NCBI GenBank assembly: GCA_048976805.1
Contig: JBHGUR010000078.1
Coordinates: 1-64,000, forward strand
DNA length: 64,000 nt
Origin: Ectobacillus sp048976805
Lineage (GTDB): Bacteria > Bacillota > Bacilli > Bacillales > Bacillaceae_G
Direction: 5' to 3'
Positions 34,082 to 41,519 of the stretch are shown here, in pieces (the first letter of the stretch is position 1; each line of letters starts with the position of its first letter). The notes beneath the pieces are model-generated. The model was not told the DNA's origin, did no database searches, and was given only the letters and a program-made list of their open reading frames with translations. Both the position numbers and the translations under genes were made by a program.

Positions 34082-35092
34082 CTATACACCTTCCATCTCT
34101 ATAGATACTGCATGCGCGATACAAGGAATTGTTTCGCTTTGTTGAAATGTCAAAGGGGAAAGCAATGCGCCGGTAGCCACTACAAGCATTTTGCCGAACT
34201 CTCCTTTTTTCATGCGATTAAGTAAATGACCGTAAACTACAGTGGCGGAACAGCCTGGCCCACTTGCGCCTGCTAAGATAGGCTGGCCTTGCCTGTAAAT
34301 AATCAATCCGCAATCTTGAAATTGTTCGTTTGTGAGGGACAGACCTTGTTTTTGCATTAAATCAAGAGCTATTTCATGGCCAATCTGTCCGAGATCTCCT
34401 GTTACAATTAAGTCATAATAGGAGGCATCGATTTGCCGCTCCCGCAAATGCGCTTCTATCGTATCAACGGCGGCAGGGGCCATTGCGCCGCCCATGTTAA
34501 ATGGATCAGTCAATCCCATATCGACAACCCGTCCGATTGTAGCCGAGGTAACGTGCGGACCAGTTCCATGGTCGCTTAGTAACGCTACCCCGGCTCCGGT
34601 TACAGTCCATTGTGCCGTAGGAGGCTTTTGGCCCCCATATTCGGTCGGATAGCGAAATTGCTTTTCAACAGCGGCATTATGGCTCGATGCGCCTGTTAAT
34701 ACATACTTAGCCCCTTTGGCGTTAACGATGAGCGCACTTAGTGCTAAGCCTTCCATCGAAGTGGAGCAGGCGCCAAACAATCCAAGATAAGGAATGCCGA
34801 GGGTGCGGGAAGCGAAGCTTGAAGGGGTAATTTGGTTGATTAAGTCGCCTGCTAAGAAAAATTGAATATCATCTGTACGCAGCTGCGCTTTTTCCGTTGC
34901 CCGTTTGCAGGCTTGTTCCAATAGCGCTTGATGTGCTTTTTCATAGGACTCCTGCCCTAACCATAAATCTTCATGGAGAAGGTCGAAGTCTTCGGGAATG
35001 TTTCCGTTTGCTTCGAAAGGCCCGCCAACCACACCGGTTGATAAAATTACAGGTTTATTTTCAAATATCCATGTACGGTGACCTTGCAACAT
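34082..35092 (-). CDS. spoVAD: Stage V sporulation protein AD
   Basis: The 336-residue protein has the thiolase/ketoacyl-synthase-like fold of SpoVAD: LGLFGACSTSMEGLALSALI near residue 105, then SSHNAAVEKQFRYPTEYGGQ and GASGPGCSATVVYGHLL. Known SpoVAD proteins bind dipicolinic acid and lie on the inner membrane of the spore. GGGGAGGTTTATAA precedes the ATG, which directly abuts the spoVAC stop. Confidence 0.96.
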   Translation of the reverse strand: MLQGHRTWIFENKPVILSTGVVGGPFEANGNIPEDFDLLHEDLWLGQESYEKAHQALLEQACKRATEKAQLRTDDIQFFLAGDLINQITPSSFASRTLGIPYLGLFGACSTSMEGLALSALIVNAKGAKYVLTGASSHNAAVEKQFRYPTEYGGQKPPTAQWTVTGAGVALLSDHGTGPHVTSATIGRVVDMGLTDPFNMGGAMAPAAVDTIEAHLRERQIDASYYDLIVTGDLGQIGHEIALDLMQKQGLSLTNEQFQDCGLIIYRQGQPILAGASGPGCSATVVYGHLLNRMKKGEFGKMLVVATGALLSPLTFQQSETIPCIAHAVSIEMEGV

Positions 35093-35569
35093 TTATAAAC
35101 CTCCCCATTGAATCAAAACTGTTTTAATAAGTGCGATAACAAAGGCGGCAAATACGCCAAATAAAATGACAGAACCAGCCAATTTGAACATATTTCCCCC
35201 AACGCCGAGAACAAATCCCTCTGTACGGTGTTCAATGCAAGCAGCTATTACAGAGTTTCCAAAGCCGGTAACAGGAACAGCTGTACCGGCACCGCCAAAC
35301 TGGGCGAGGCGGTCGTATATGCCAAATCCAGTTAACAGCATCGAAATGAAGATTAAGGTAGCGACAGTCGGATTGCCGGCCGACCGCTCCGTAAAATCAA
35401 AATAGGTGATATACATTGTAGAGATAAGTTGGCCGATTACACAAATAAAGCCGCCGACAAAAAAAGCTTTCACGCAATTTTTTAAAACAGGGCGTTTTAC
35501 TTCCCTGTCGCTTGCGAATTTTTGGTATTCTTGCTGTATTGGTGTTAAATTTTTATTTTTGCTTGACAT
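35093..35569 (-). CDS. spoVAC: Stage V sporulation protein AC
   Basis: The 158-residue membrane protein has a hydrophilic N-terminus (TPIQQEYQKFASDREVKRPV) and about four helices, including FFVGGFICVIGQLISTMY and GGAGTAVPVTGFGNSVIAAC. SpoVAC is regarded as the mechanosensitive channel component of the DPA channel. I chose ATG 35569, preceded by AAAAGGAAGGGTTTAT. The longer frame to 35635 lacks a ribosome site. Confidence 0.95.
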   Translation of the reverse strand: MSSKNKNLTPIQQEYQKFASDREVKRPVLKNCVKAFFVGGFICVIGQLISTMYITYFDFTERSAGNPTVATLIFISMLLTGFGIYDRLAQFGGAGTAVPVTGFGNSVIAACIEHRTEGFVLGVGGNMFKLAGSVILFGVFAAFVIALIKTVLIQWGGL

Positions 35570-35713
35570 ATATAAACCCTTCCTTTTTATATGTTCAGAA
35601 AGCATAAGCTGGCGGTGAAAAGATGGATTCGACACAGCCTTAGTTTAGGTAGTGAAGTATAAGGGACCGGGCCTTTACATGCTTGTCAATCGGCACATTT
35701 TATCCAACCGCTA

Positions 35714-36175
35714 TCATGTATCAGAATTCATATCGATATGAATTTTTTTTAATCGTTTCTTAATCGCTCTTTTATCAGCTTTTCCCGCGGCAATATCTTT
35801 TTTTAATTGCTCTAGAAGCATGAAAATTTTTCGGTCTACACTTACATAGCTTTGTAAGTGAGGGTAGCTATTCTTTAGTGTTTGTTTCATTTTCTTTTTT
35901 AGCCGCGGCAATTGAAAGCGTTCGTGATGTTGGGGAATAGCGGCTATATAAAGTTCTTTGTCCGTGACAACAGCTTCTGCATCGGTTATCTCGTTCATAT
36001 CAATAACCAACTTTTCTGCTTTTTGTGCAGCGAATTGGTCAAAGGAGTTTGTACTAGTCTTCACTAAGGAAACGTCCGTATGTGCTGTTTTTTTCTCTTC
36101 TTTATTGGTGCATGCAACCATGCATAATACAAGCAGTATGATGAAAAATTGTGCTGTAATCCTGCTTTTGTGCAT
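35714..36175 (-). CDS. YhcN/YlaJ-family sporulation lipoprotein
   Basis: The 153-residue product has a lipoprotein signal with lipobox MVAC (cysteine near residue 22). Its domain contains VIDMNEITDAEAVVTDKELY and the basic C-terminus typical of YhcN/YlaJ proteins. In spoVA-2mob operons such a lipoprotein gene precedes spoVAC, exactly as here. It is probably attached to the spore inner membrane. Confidence 0.85.
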   Translation of the reverse strand: MHKSRITAQFFIILLVLCMVACTNKEEKKTAHTDVSLVKTSTNSFDQFAAQKAEKLVIDMNEITDAEAVVTDKELYIAAIPQHHERFQLPRLKKKMKQTLKNSYPHLQSYVSVDRKIFMLLEQLKKDIAAGKADKRAIKKRLKKIHIDMNSDT

Positions 36176-36249
36176 TTTATCATCCCATTTCCATTCATAT
36201 ATGTAATTGGGGGCAAAAAGGATGATGATTCATCATCCTTTTTGTCTAG

Positions 36250-36456
36250 TTATTGTTGCTTATATTGCGGCTCTTCTTCTTCAATTTGCTGAATACGAGG
36301 GGATAAGGAATCAATTATTGTTTGCGTTTGCTGCGCTGCATTTTGAAATACTTGCTTTGCTTGCTGATTGTCCGTATCAAGAGCGAACCCTTCTAAGCTT
36401 GCTTGCGCGCTCTTTAATCCGGAAATCGTTTGTTTTAGCTTGTTGATAACTGTCAT
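36250..36456 (-). CDS. DUF1657 protein, tandem copy 2
   Basis: The 68-residue product (MTVINKLKQTISGLKSAQAS, then LEGFALDTDNQQAKQVFQNA) differs from the 36565-36771 protein at only five or so positions. AAAAAGGAGTGCCACATT precedes the ATG. The upstream about 80 bases are also duplicated, including ACATAATTACC and CATATAAGG. Function unknown; the family is tied to spoVA-type operons. Confidence 0.88.
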   Translation of the reverse strand: MTVINKLKQTISGLKSAQASLEGFALDTDNQQAKQVFQNAAQQTQTIIDSLSPRIQQIEEEEPQYKQQ

Positions 36457-36564
36457 AATGTGGCACTCCTTTTTAGATAATTGAACTTCCTTATATGATT
36501 GCTTTTATTTTTGGTAATTATGTTTTTTTTATTTCATTTAATTTTTGGGTTTTTTAACCAATTT

Positions 36565-36771
36565 TTATTGTTGTCTATATTGCGGTTCTTCCTCTTCAAC
36601 TTGTTGAACGCGAGGAGATAAGGAATCAATTATTGTTTGCGTTTGCTGCGCCGCATTTTGAAATACTTGCTTTGCTTGCTGATTGTCCGTGTCAAGAGCA
36701 AATCCTTCTAGGCTTGCTTGCGCGCTCTTTAATCCGGAAATCGTTTGTTTTAGCTTAGTAATAACTGTCAT
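36565..36771 (-). CDS. DUF1657 protein, tandem copy 1
   Basis: The first gene of the spoVA-type operon encodes 68 residues (MTVITKLKQTISGLKSAQAS, ending EEEPQYRQQ). It appears to be soluble and helical. Described spoVA-2mob operons have one DUF1657 gene in this place; here there are two. AAAAAGGAGGGGTGTATT precedes the ATG. Confidence 0.9.
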   Translation of the reverse strand: MTVITKLKQTISGLKSAQASLEGFALDTDNQQAKQVFQNAAQQTQTIIDSLSPRVQQVEEEEPQYRQQ

Positions 36772-36789
36772 AATACACCCCTCCTTTTT

Positions 36790-36835
36790 AGATAATTGAA
36801 TTTCTCTTATATGATTGCTTTTATTTTGGTAATTA
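36790..36835 (-). promoter_or_regulatory. Candidate sigma-G promoter of the spoVA-type operon
   Basis: On the minus strand CATATAA lies 18-19 bases after ACATAAT. This is a fair but not perfect match to the sigma-G pattern. The same elements occur upstream of the second DUF1657 gene (about 36480-36530). Forespore expression is expected for spoVA genes. Confidence 0.4.
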
Positions 36836-36839
36836 TGTT

Positions 36840-37303
36840 TTCTAATTTTATTTAAAGTTGGTCTTTTGGACCAATTTCAAATGAGATATAACTGTTCATA
36901 AATCATAATTTTGGCGTAAAACCAACATTCTTTGACAGGGATAAATTGAAAAATGATAAGTTTGGTGAAAGAGTATTATGAAAATATTGCTAAATCTATA
37001 TGCTGTATGTTGTTTATCATTTTGGAAGAAAAATCTCCGCTTCAAGGGAAGCAAGTAGGTGCGGGCAGTTCAAAGATGTGGTTGGTGAGAAAGAACTATG
37101 CACGAGCAAGATAAGAAAGTCAGCAAATATTAGTTTAACTAAGCAAAGGGAGGGGAATGGAAGAAAGTTTTGGAAAGGTGGAAGAAGACTGTTTAGTATA
37201 AACGTTCTCTTTTTTAGAGGATTGTTAAACTCTGTTGTTGATTTTGGCTCATTCGCGTCATATATTGTGGTAAAAATTTGCTAGTGGGGTGGAGGGGGAA
37301 AAC
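36840..37303. other. Intergenic region without a convincing gene
   Basis: TTGGTC-ttttg-GACCAA (about 36855-36871) is a short dyad upstream of the spoVA-type operon. At 37225-37265, TTGTTAAACTCTGTTGTTG and TTTTGGCTCATTCGCG resemble pieces found at 37780 and 54480. An open frame at 37000-37284 has no ribosome site or recognisable protein. Confidence 0.4.
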
Positions 37304-37339
37304 ATAAGCCAAGCCTTCTGGCTAAGGCTGGCTTATGCT
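37304..37339 (-). terminator. Terminator of the Spo0E-like gene
   Basis: CATAAGCC-a-AGCCTT-ctggct-AAGGCT-g-GCTTATG with TTTTCCCCC following on the minus strand. Confidence 0.6.
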
Positions 37340-37404
37340 GGAAATGTTTTGTCTATCTTAATGGCGAGCTTTTTTCTCTTTTTTGCTGTATTTAATCAGC
37401 CATC

Positions 37405-37647
37405 CTACAACAAGCAATGTGAACCAAGAGAAGGCGGCGATTTGCATTCTGTATAGACGTAACGAAAGGAAGTTGAGATAGAGGCCGCTTGCGTTAGAAG
37501 TTGATATTGATGGATTAAAAGGTCAAGTTTGCGGCTTACTTCCAATACTTGAACGGATGAGAGACCGTGTATCTCTGCTAGGCGCAGAAGAGACTGCCTT
37601 TGTGTTTCAATCTGCTTTTTTAGTTCTTGTTTTTTACTTTCTTTCAT
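37405..37647 (-). CDS. Spo0E-like sporulation aspartyl-phosphatase
   Basis: The 80-residue product contains LKKQIETQRQSLLRLAEIHG and VSRKLDLLIHQYQ. The SxxLDxLI-type motif is the signature of Spo0E-family phosphatases, which remove phosphate from Spo0A~P and delay sporulation. GGAGGGGCGGACAAGC precedes ATG 37647. The C-terminal tail beyond residue 60 is unlike the family. A 29-codon frame (about 37377-37466) overlaps the end in another frame but lacks a ribosome site. Confidence 0.82.
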   Translation of the reverse strand: MKESKKQELKKQIETQRQSLLRLAEIHGLSSVQVLEVSRKLDLLIHQYQLLTQAASISTSFRYVYTECKSPPSLGSHCLL

Positions 37648-37787
37648 GCTTGTCCGCCCCTCCTTTATAGAAAAGAATGTCATTATCTTGCTATTACAAG
37701 ATTATAATAATAAAAATTAGTTTAAAAATAAATATTAATCACCATATATTTTACTTTTCTTTTAGCTATGCTAAAGGATAGTATTGA

Positions 37788-37826
37788 TTTTGCCCCATCC
37801 GCGTCAAGGGAACGGGGCAAAACCGT
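37788..37826. terminator. Hairpin between the Spo0E-like and lipoprotein genes
   Basis: TTTTGCCCC-atccgcgtcaagggaa-CGGGGCAAAA. It may end the 37852-38370 transcript (minus). Confidence 0.55.
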
Positions 37827-37851
37827 GTATTATCAACAGCAACGTTTCATT

Positions 37852-38370
37852 TTATAGATAGGATTCTAAGTGAATAGTGACCGTTTGTCCGTCGGTTTTG
37901 ATGTAACCATTTGATAGTTGCACATACTGCGGTTCCGTTTTATTTACGGCCGCATGCAAGCGATCCTCGACTGTATTTTCTGAGGAAAATACAGTCGCCA
38001 GCCGAGCGATTGTTTGAATTGTTTTGGCGTCTTTTGAAGTGGAATAGATATCAAGAAATAATGTATTGCCGTCAATGCCTAGCGTACCGCTGAGCTCCTT
38101 ATTGTTTGTAAAGGCAATTCCATTTTCTTCAAAGCTTAAATCCCACTTCAATTCTTGCAGAAGCTTAATAGTGGAGCCTGCTGCTTCGGCAAGCTTTGTA
38201 TTTACTTGATCCAGCGCGGCAACATTATTGCCAACAGTTTCTTTGACGTCTTGGACTGTTTGTTGTACATCGTCTTTTATTTTATTAATTTCATTTACTG
38301 TATTAGAGGAACATCCGAACTGAATCGCCAACAATAAAACGGCTGTAATGCCAGTCACTTTACGCAACAA
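37852..38370 (-). CDS. Putative lipoprotein, 172 aa
   Basis: The N-terminus MLRKVTGITAVLLLAIQFGC is a lipoprotein signal (lipobox QFGC). Residues 25-65 form an amphipathic helix (NKIKDDVQQTVQDVKETVGN), followed by a beta-rich domain ending TVTIHLESYL. I do not recognise the family. AAAAAGGGAGATGAGCAATT lies upstream. It is probably surface exposed. Confidence 0.7.
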   Translation of the reverse strand: MLRKVTGITAVLLLAIQFGCSSNTVNEINKIKDDVQQTVQDVKETVGNNVAALDQVNTKLAEAAGSTIKLLQELKWDLSFEENGIAFTNNKELSGTLGIDGNTLFLDIYSTSKDAKTIQTIARLATVFSSENTVEDRLHAAVNKTEPQYVQLSNGYIKTDGQTVTIHLESYL

Positions 38371-38501
38371 TTGCTCATCTCCCTTTTTATTTATTCTTTA
38401 TTATATAACAGGAATAGTTTAATCGTCTTTATCTATATGAGAGGTTCTCCTTAGCGATGCGCATACTACTGATAAGTATATAAAGAAAGGAGAATATACT
38501 A

Positions 38502-38663
38502 ATGAAGGCAAATAAAGCTGGCATACAAATTGAGGGAATGGTTTTTTCAAATGAAGAAACGGGCATCGTTTCGCACGAGGAGTTTCTGGAGGCATTTGCT
38601 GAAATGATTGAATCAAAGGGATGGGTGTTTGCGGGGGCGACAAAGCAAAATAAAAATGAATAG
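38502..38663 (+). CDS. Small hypothetical protein, 53 aa, possibly sporulation-linked
   Basis: The frame starts MKANKAGIQIEGMVFSNEET and continues SHEEFLEAFAEMIESKGWVF. It is acidic with no signal peptide. AAGAAAGGAGAATATACTA precedes the ATG. CATACTA (38462-38468), a perfect sigma-G/F -10 sequence, lies about 33 bases upstream, although no good -35 is seen at 18 bases. Confidence 0.6.
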   Translation: MKANKAGIQIEGMVFSNEETGIVSHEEFLEAFAEMIESKGWVFAGATKQNKNE

Positions 38664-38670
38664 AAAGAAA

Positions 38671-38868
38671 TATGTATAAATACAAGTTAAAAAAGAACGT
38701 ACAATCTTTCTTTTGAAAGGGGGAGAGAACATCCGGCTCATAGAAGCGGTCAAAACCTATTCCTGTCCCATGCGACGGAAAACCAGAGAGAGGAAGCAAG
38801 GACAAGCTGCTGTTTATTCTACTTAGCCGAACTGTATATGTCCAAATAATAAATTGGATATATATATT
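38671..38868 (+). repeat. Family C interspersed repeat, copy C2
   Basis: It runs from ATGTATAAATACAAGTT to AAATTGGATATATATA. It contains TCTTTCTTTTGAAAGG, AAGCGGTCAAAACCTATTCC, GACGGAAAACCAGAGAGAGG and GCTGCTGTTTATTCTACTTA. It matches C1 (inverted) and C3. From 38869 to 39070 I see no gene. Confidence 0.85.
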
Positions 38869-39080
38869 GTCAAAATAAAATAAAATTTGCTATATTATTG
38901 AGTTAGACAAGGATGAACCACAGAAGGGGAGTGAAAGAAAAAGATCATCAAAAGCCGTGTCTTTAAGAATGACATTCCTTTGATAGGATTTGCAGATGCT
39001 GTGAGTATGAAAAGGATTCCCTAGATAATGGAAAATTTTTCTAAAAAAATAAGAAAGTATAACTTTTGGGAGCTAGAACA

Positions 39081-39230
39081 GTGTCTAGCTCCAGCGCCCA
39101 GCGACTAGTGTACTTCGCCCATCTCCCTACGATAAGTCAACATCGACGCTCGTGCTCTTCGTGTTTTCTTTATCTCAGTCGATGTGCTCCAGTCCAGGCG
39201 TCGCTAAGCAGGGCGCTTGCGCTTTTCTTA
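39081..39230 (+). repeat. Family D repeat, typical Bacillus 'TCTAGCTCCAGCGCC' element
   Basis: GTGTCTAGCTCCAGCGCCCA, TACGATAAGTCAACATCGAC, CTCCAGTCCAGGCGTCGCTA and GGGCGCTTGCGCTTTTCTTA follow each other, as in an intergenic repeat I know to be abundant in Bacillaceae genomes. It ends about 40 bases before the XRE regulator gene. Confidence 0.75.
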
Positions 39231-39274
39231 TACTTATATCATTTTGTAACATAATGCAAATTTGGGTGATAGAA

Positions 39275-39502
39275 ATGGAAAGAGAAGAAGAATTATTAAT
39301 TAAAATCGGAAATACGATTAAAGCGGAACGAATGAAAAACGGGCTTTCCCAGGCAGATCTCGCTGAACAATCGCAGCTGCACAAAAATTTTATCGGGATG
39401 ATTGAGCGCGGACAGCGGGGGGCAACGATCACTTCCTTGCAGAAGATCTGTTTGGCATTGGGATTAAGTCTACAGGAGTTTTTTCAGTCTCTTAACTTAT
39501 AA
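39275..39502 (+). CDS. XRE-family transcriptional regulator, 75 aa
   Basis: The product is a single helix-turn-helix domain: IGNTIKAERMKNGLSQADLA, then HKNFIGMIERGQRGATITSL and a short tail. Such minimal Xre proteins bind DNA as dimers. No effector domain or toxin neighbour is seen, so the target is unknown. I chose ATG 39275 (GGGTGATAGAA upstream). An in-frame ATG at 39254 is also possible. Confidence 0.82.
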   Translation: MEREEELLIKIGNTIKAERMKNGLSQADLAEQSQLHKNFIGMIERGQRGATITSLQKICLALGLSLQEFFQSLNL

Positions 39503-39655
39503 AAACCATTTGTAATGCTTCGTATGGCAATGAATTTTGAAAATGTATTAAGCAGTCCAAAGAGAAGTGGATATATTTGTCGAAATATTGTGGAATAAGA
39601 TATAATAGTGAAAGGAGAAGTAACAGTAATACAAAGACATTGGGGGAACATACAT

Positions 39656-39937
39656 ATGTTTATCGCGGTAAATACGATTGAAGTGCAAGATCCAGAGCGC
39701 ATGAAGGAAATGTTTCGCAAAGCGGCCCCCCATTTGAATCATTTTGAGGGGTTTTTAGGGTTTGAGCTTTGGGAAACGGAAGGTAAAATTTTAGCGGTAG
39801 CGCGCTGGGAATCAAAAGAACATTTTGATAAATATTTAGCAAGCGATATGTTTAAGCAGCAACACGGCGGCGCAAGCGGCGAGCAAATGCGCCCGAAGGC
39901 TCAAGTAAGTTTGTATACTGCAGAAAAAATGGCATAA
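39656..39937 (+). CDS. ABM-domain monooxygenase, IsdG/HmoA-like
   Basis: The 93-residue product is one dimeric ferredoxin-like ABM domain with HLNHFEGFLGFELWETEGKI and ARWESKEHFDKYLAS. Relatives include heme-degrading monooxygenases of bacilli (HmoA/HmoB). The heme-ligand histidine cannot be assigned with certainty. The start ATG 39656 follows TGGGGGAACATACAT; the longer frame from 39608 is less likely. A strong terminator follows. Confidence 0.82.
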   Translation: MFIAVNTIEVQDPERMKEMFRKAAPHLNHFEGFLGFELWETEGKILAVARWESKEHFDKYLASDMFKQQHGGASGEQMRPKAQVSLYTAEKMA

Positions 39938-39977
39938 AAACGAGCGCCGGCTATCATAGCCGGCGCTCGTTTTTATT
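39935..39977. terminator. Bidirectional terminator
   Basis: AAAAACGAGCGCCGGCT-atcat-AGCCGGCGCTCGTTTTT between convergent genes. It has T-runs on both strands. Confidence 0.9.
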
Positions 39978-41328
39978 TCCCTTGTCCAGAAGCCAAACGC
40001 AGCGCTTTTACGATATCGATAATTCCGTTGCCATAATACACATCACGGCCGGCCGGTCCTGTTTCTTTTGCTGTTTTCATAATAATATCAGCTACTTCTG
40101 TATTTTTCATGTCCGGATTAAGCGAGCGGATGAGTGCTGCTAGCGCACTTACGTGAGGGGCGGCCATGGAAGTACCAGAAAGTGCTGCATAGCGTCCTCC
40201 TATGTAAGTGCTTGGAATGTCTACCCCCGGTGCCGCTACATCAATATGGTCGCCAAAGTTGGAAAATTGGGCGCGGCTTCCATCCCCTCCGACGGCCGCG
40301 ACGCCGATTACGCCGGGAAGGGCAGCTGGGAAGCTCGGTTGCCCGGTGTTATCGTTTCCGGCTGCGGCAACAAGGACAATGTTCTTTTGCAGCGCATAGT
40401 TTACAGCTTGTTCCAATACCGCAGAAGGCTGGTAGTTGCCTAAGCTTAAATTAATAACATCCGCACCGTTGTCAGCTGCCCATACGATTCCTTTCGCTAC
40501 ATCAAAAGAGTTTCCATACCCCTCGGCATTCAATGCTTTTATAGGCATAATCGGATTGTACCAGGTAATGCCGGCAATTCCTTCTCCATTATTCGTTTCT
40601 GAAGCAATAATTCCCGCAACGTGTGTGCCATGCCCATTATCATCGTTCGGCTGGCCATTTTCAGCCAGTATGTTATATCCTTTTATTAGCCGGTGAGAGA
40701 GTTCCGGATGATTCAGGTCAATGCCGCTATCGATAACCGCAATTTCTACATCTTTGGCGCCTCTCGTAATGTCCCACCCCAGCTCTGTGCTGATTGCAGG
40801 CAAGTTCCATTGATAGGTGTTGTAAAAGACATCGTTCACTTCATTTTGCATCAGAATATAATTTCGTTCCGCGAATTCTACATTTGGCTTGTTCGTGAAG
40901 TATCGGACTAACTCTTCGGCGGATTTGCTTTTTGATTTTATGATATAGGAAGTGTTGAAGGTTCTGATAATCTGCCCGTCAATCTCTTGAAGCATGCCGG
41001 CTATTTCCGTGTCGGTGGGGCGGATTTTAAAATCGACCACAACCTCTTTGGCGGTATAATGGCTTCGATCCTGTTTGTTGTGGCGGATTATCTTAACGGA
41101 AGCTTTGCTTTCCACTTGCTGTTTGACAGTGTCGTTCATGCTTGAAAAATCAATACGGAGGAGTTGCGGGGAACGGTGAAAATGTTCCGCCCTCATGGGC
41201 ACTTTACTGATTTTGTAGGCATTGTTCGGCTGCGATTGCTTGTTTGCTTGCCGGTCCGGAAGAAAGACCATGATTAACACGCTGGTTGCAAGCAGGATGA
41301 GAATGCCAATTGTTAAGTTTTTTCGCAT
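39973..41328 (-). CDS. Subtilisin-like serine protease (S8)
   Basis: The 451-residue product has a signal sequence or membrane anchor (residues 5-25), a propeptide region up to about residue 170 and an S8 catalytic domain. The triad is Asp in AVIDSGIDLNHPE, His in NGHGTHVAGI and Ser in LSGTSMAAPH, with oxyanion Asn in AAAGNDN. It is therefore a secreted or cell-surface protease with an autoprocessed pro-domain. GGAGTGTAGACT precedes the ATG. It is not in an operon. Confidence 0.94.
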   Translation of the reverse strand: MRKNLTIGILILLATSVLIMVFLPDRQANKQSQPNNAYKISKVPMRAEHFHRSPQLLRIDFSSMNDTVKQQVESKASVKIIRHNKQDRSHYTAKEVVVDFKIRPTDTEIAGMLQEIDGQIIRTFNTSYIIKSKSKSAEELVRYFTNKPNVEFAERNYILMQNEVNDVFYNTYQWNLPAISTELGWDITRGAKDVEIAVIDSGIDLNHPELSHRLIKGYNILAENGQPNDDNGHGTHVAGIIASETNNGEGIAGITWYNPIMPIKALNAEGYGNSFDVAKGIVWAADNGADVINLSLGNYQPSAVLEQAVNYALQKNIVLVAAAGNDNTGQPSFPAALPGVIGVAAVGGDGSRAQFSNFGDHIDVAAPGVDIPSTYIGGRYAALSGTSMAAPHVSALAALIRSLNPDMKNTEVADIIMKTAKETGPAGRDVYYGNGIIDIVKALRLASGQGK

Positions 41329-41519
41329 AGTCTACACTCCAATACTATAGGTTCTTATTTGTTAGCGTGTGAATTTTATGGTGAATTTATTTATGAACGT
41401 CAAACGGGAGGTAGCTTTCAGGGGAAGGACGGGGCATGCGGTTTAAGGCTTTCTTTAAAGGGATATACATGGTATAGTAAAGGGTATGTGCATATAACAA
41501 GGTTTGGAGGAAATAAACA

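Noticed and set aside
37000..37284. A 94-codon open frame upstream of the Spo0E-like gene.
   Set aside because: No ribosome site, unusual composition, and part of it matches repeat fragments.
37377..37466. A 29-codon minus-strand frame (MQIAAFSWFTLLVVGWLIKY...) looking like a small membrane protein.
   Set aside because: It lacks a ribosome site and overlaps the end of the Spo0E-like gene in another frame.
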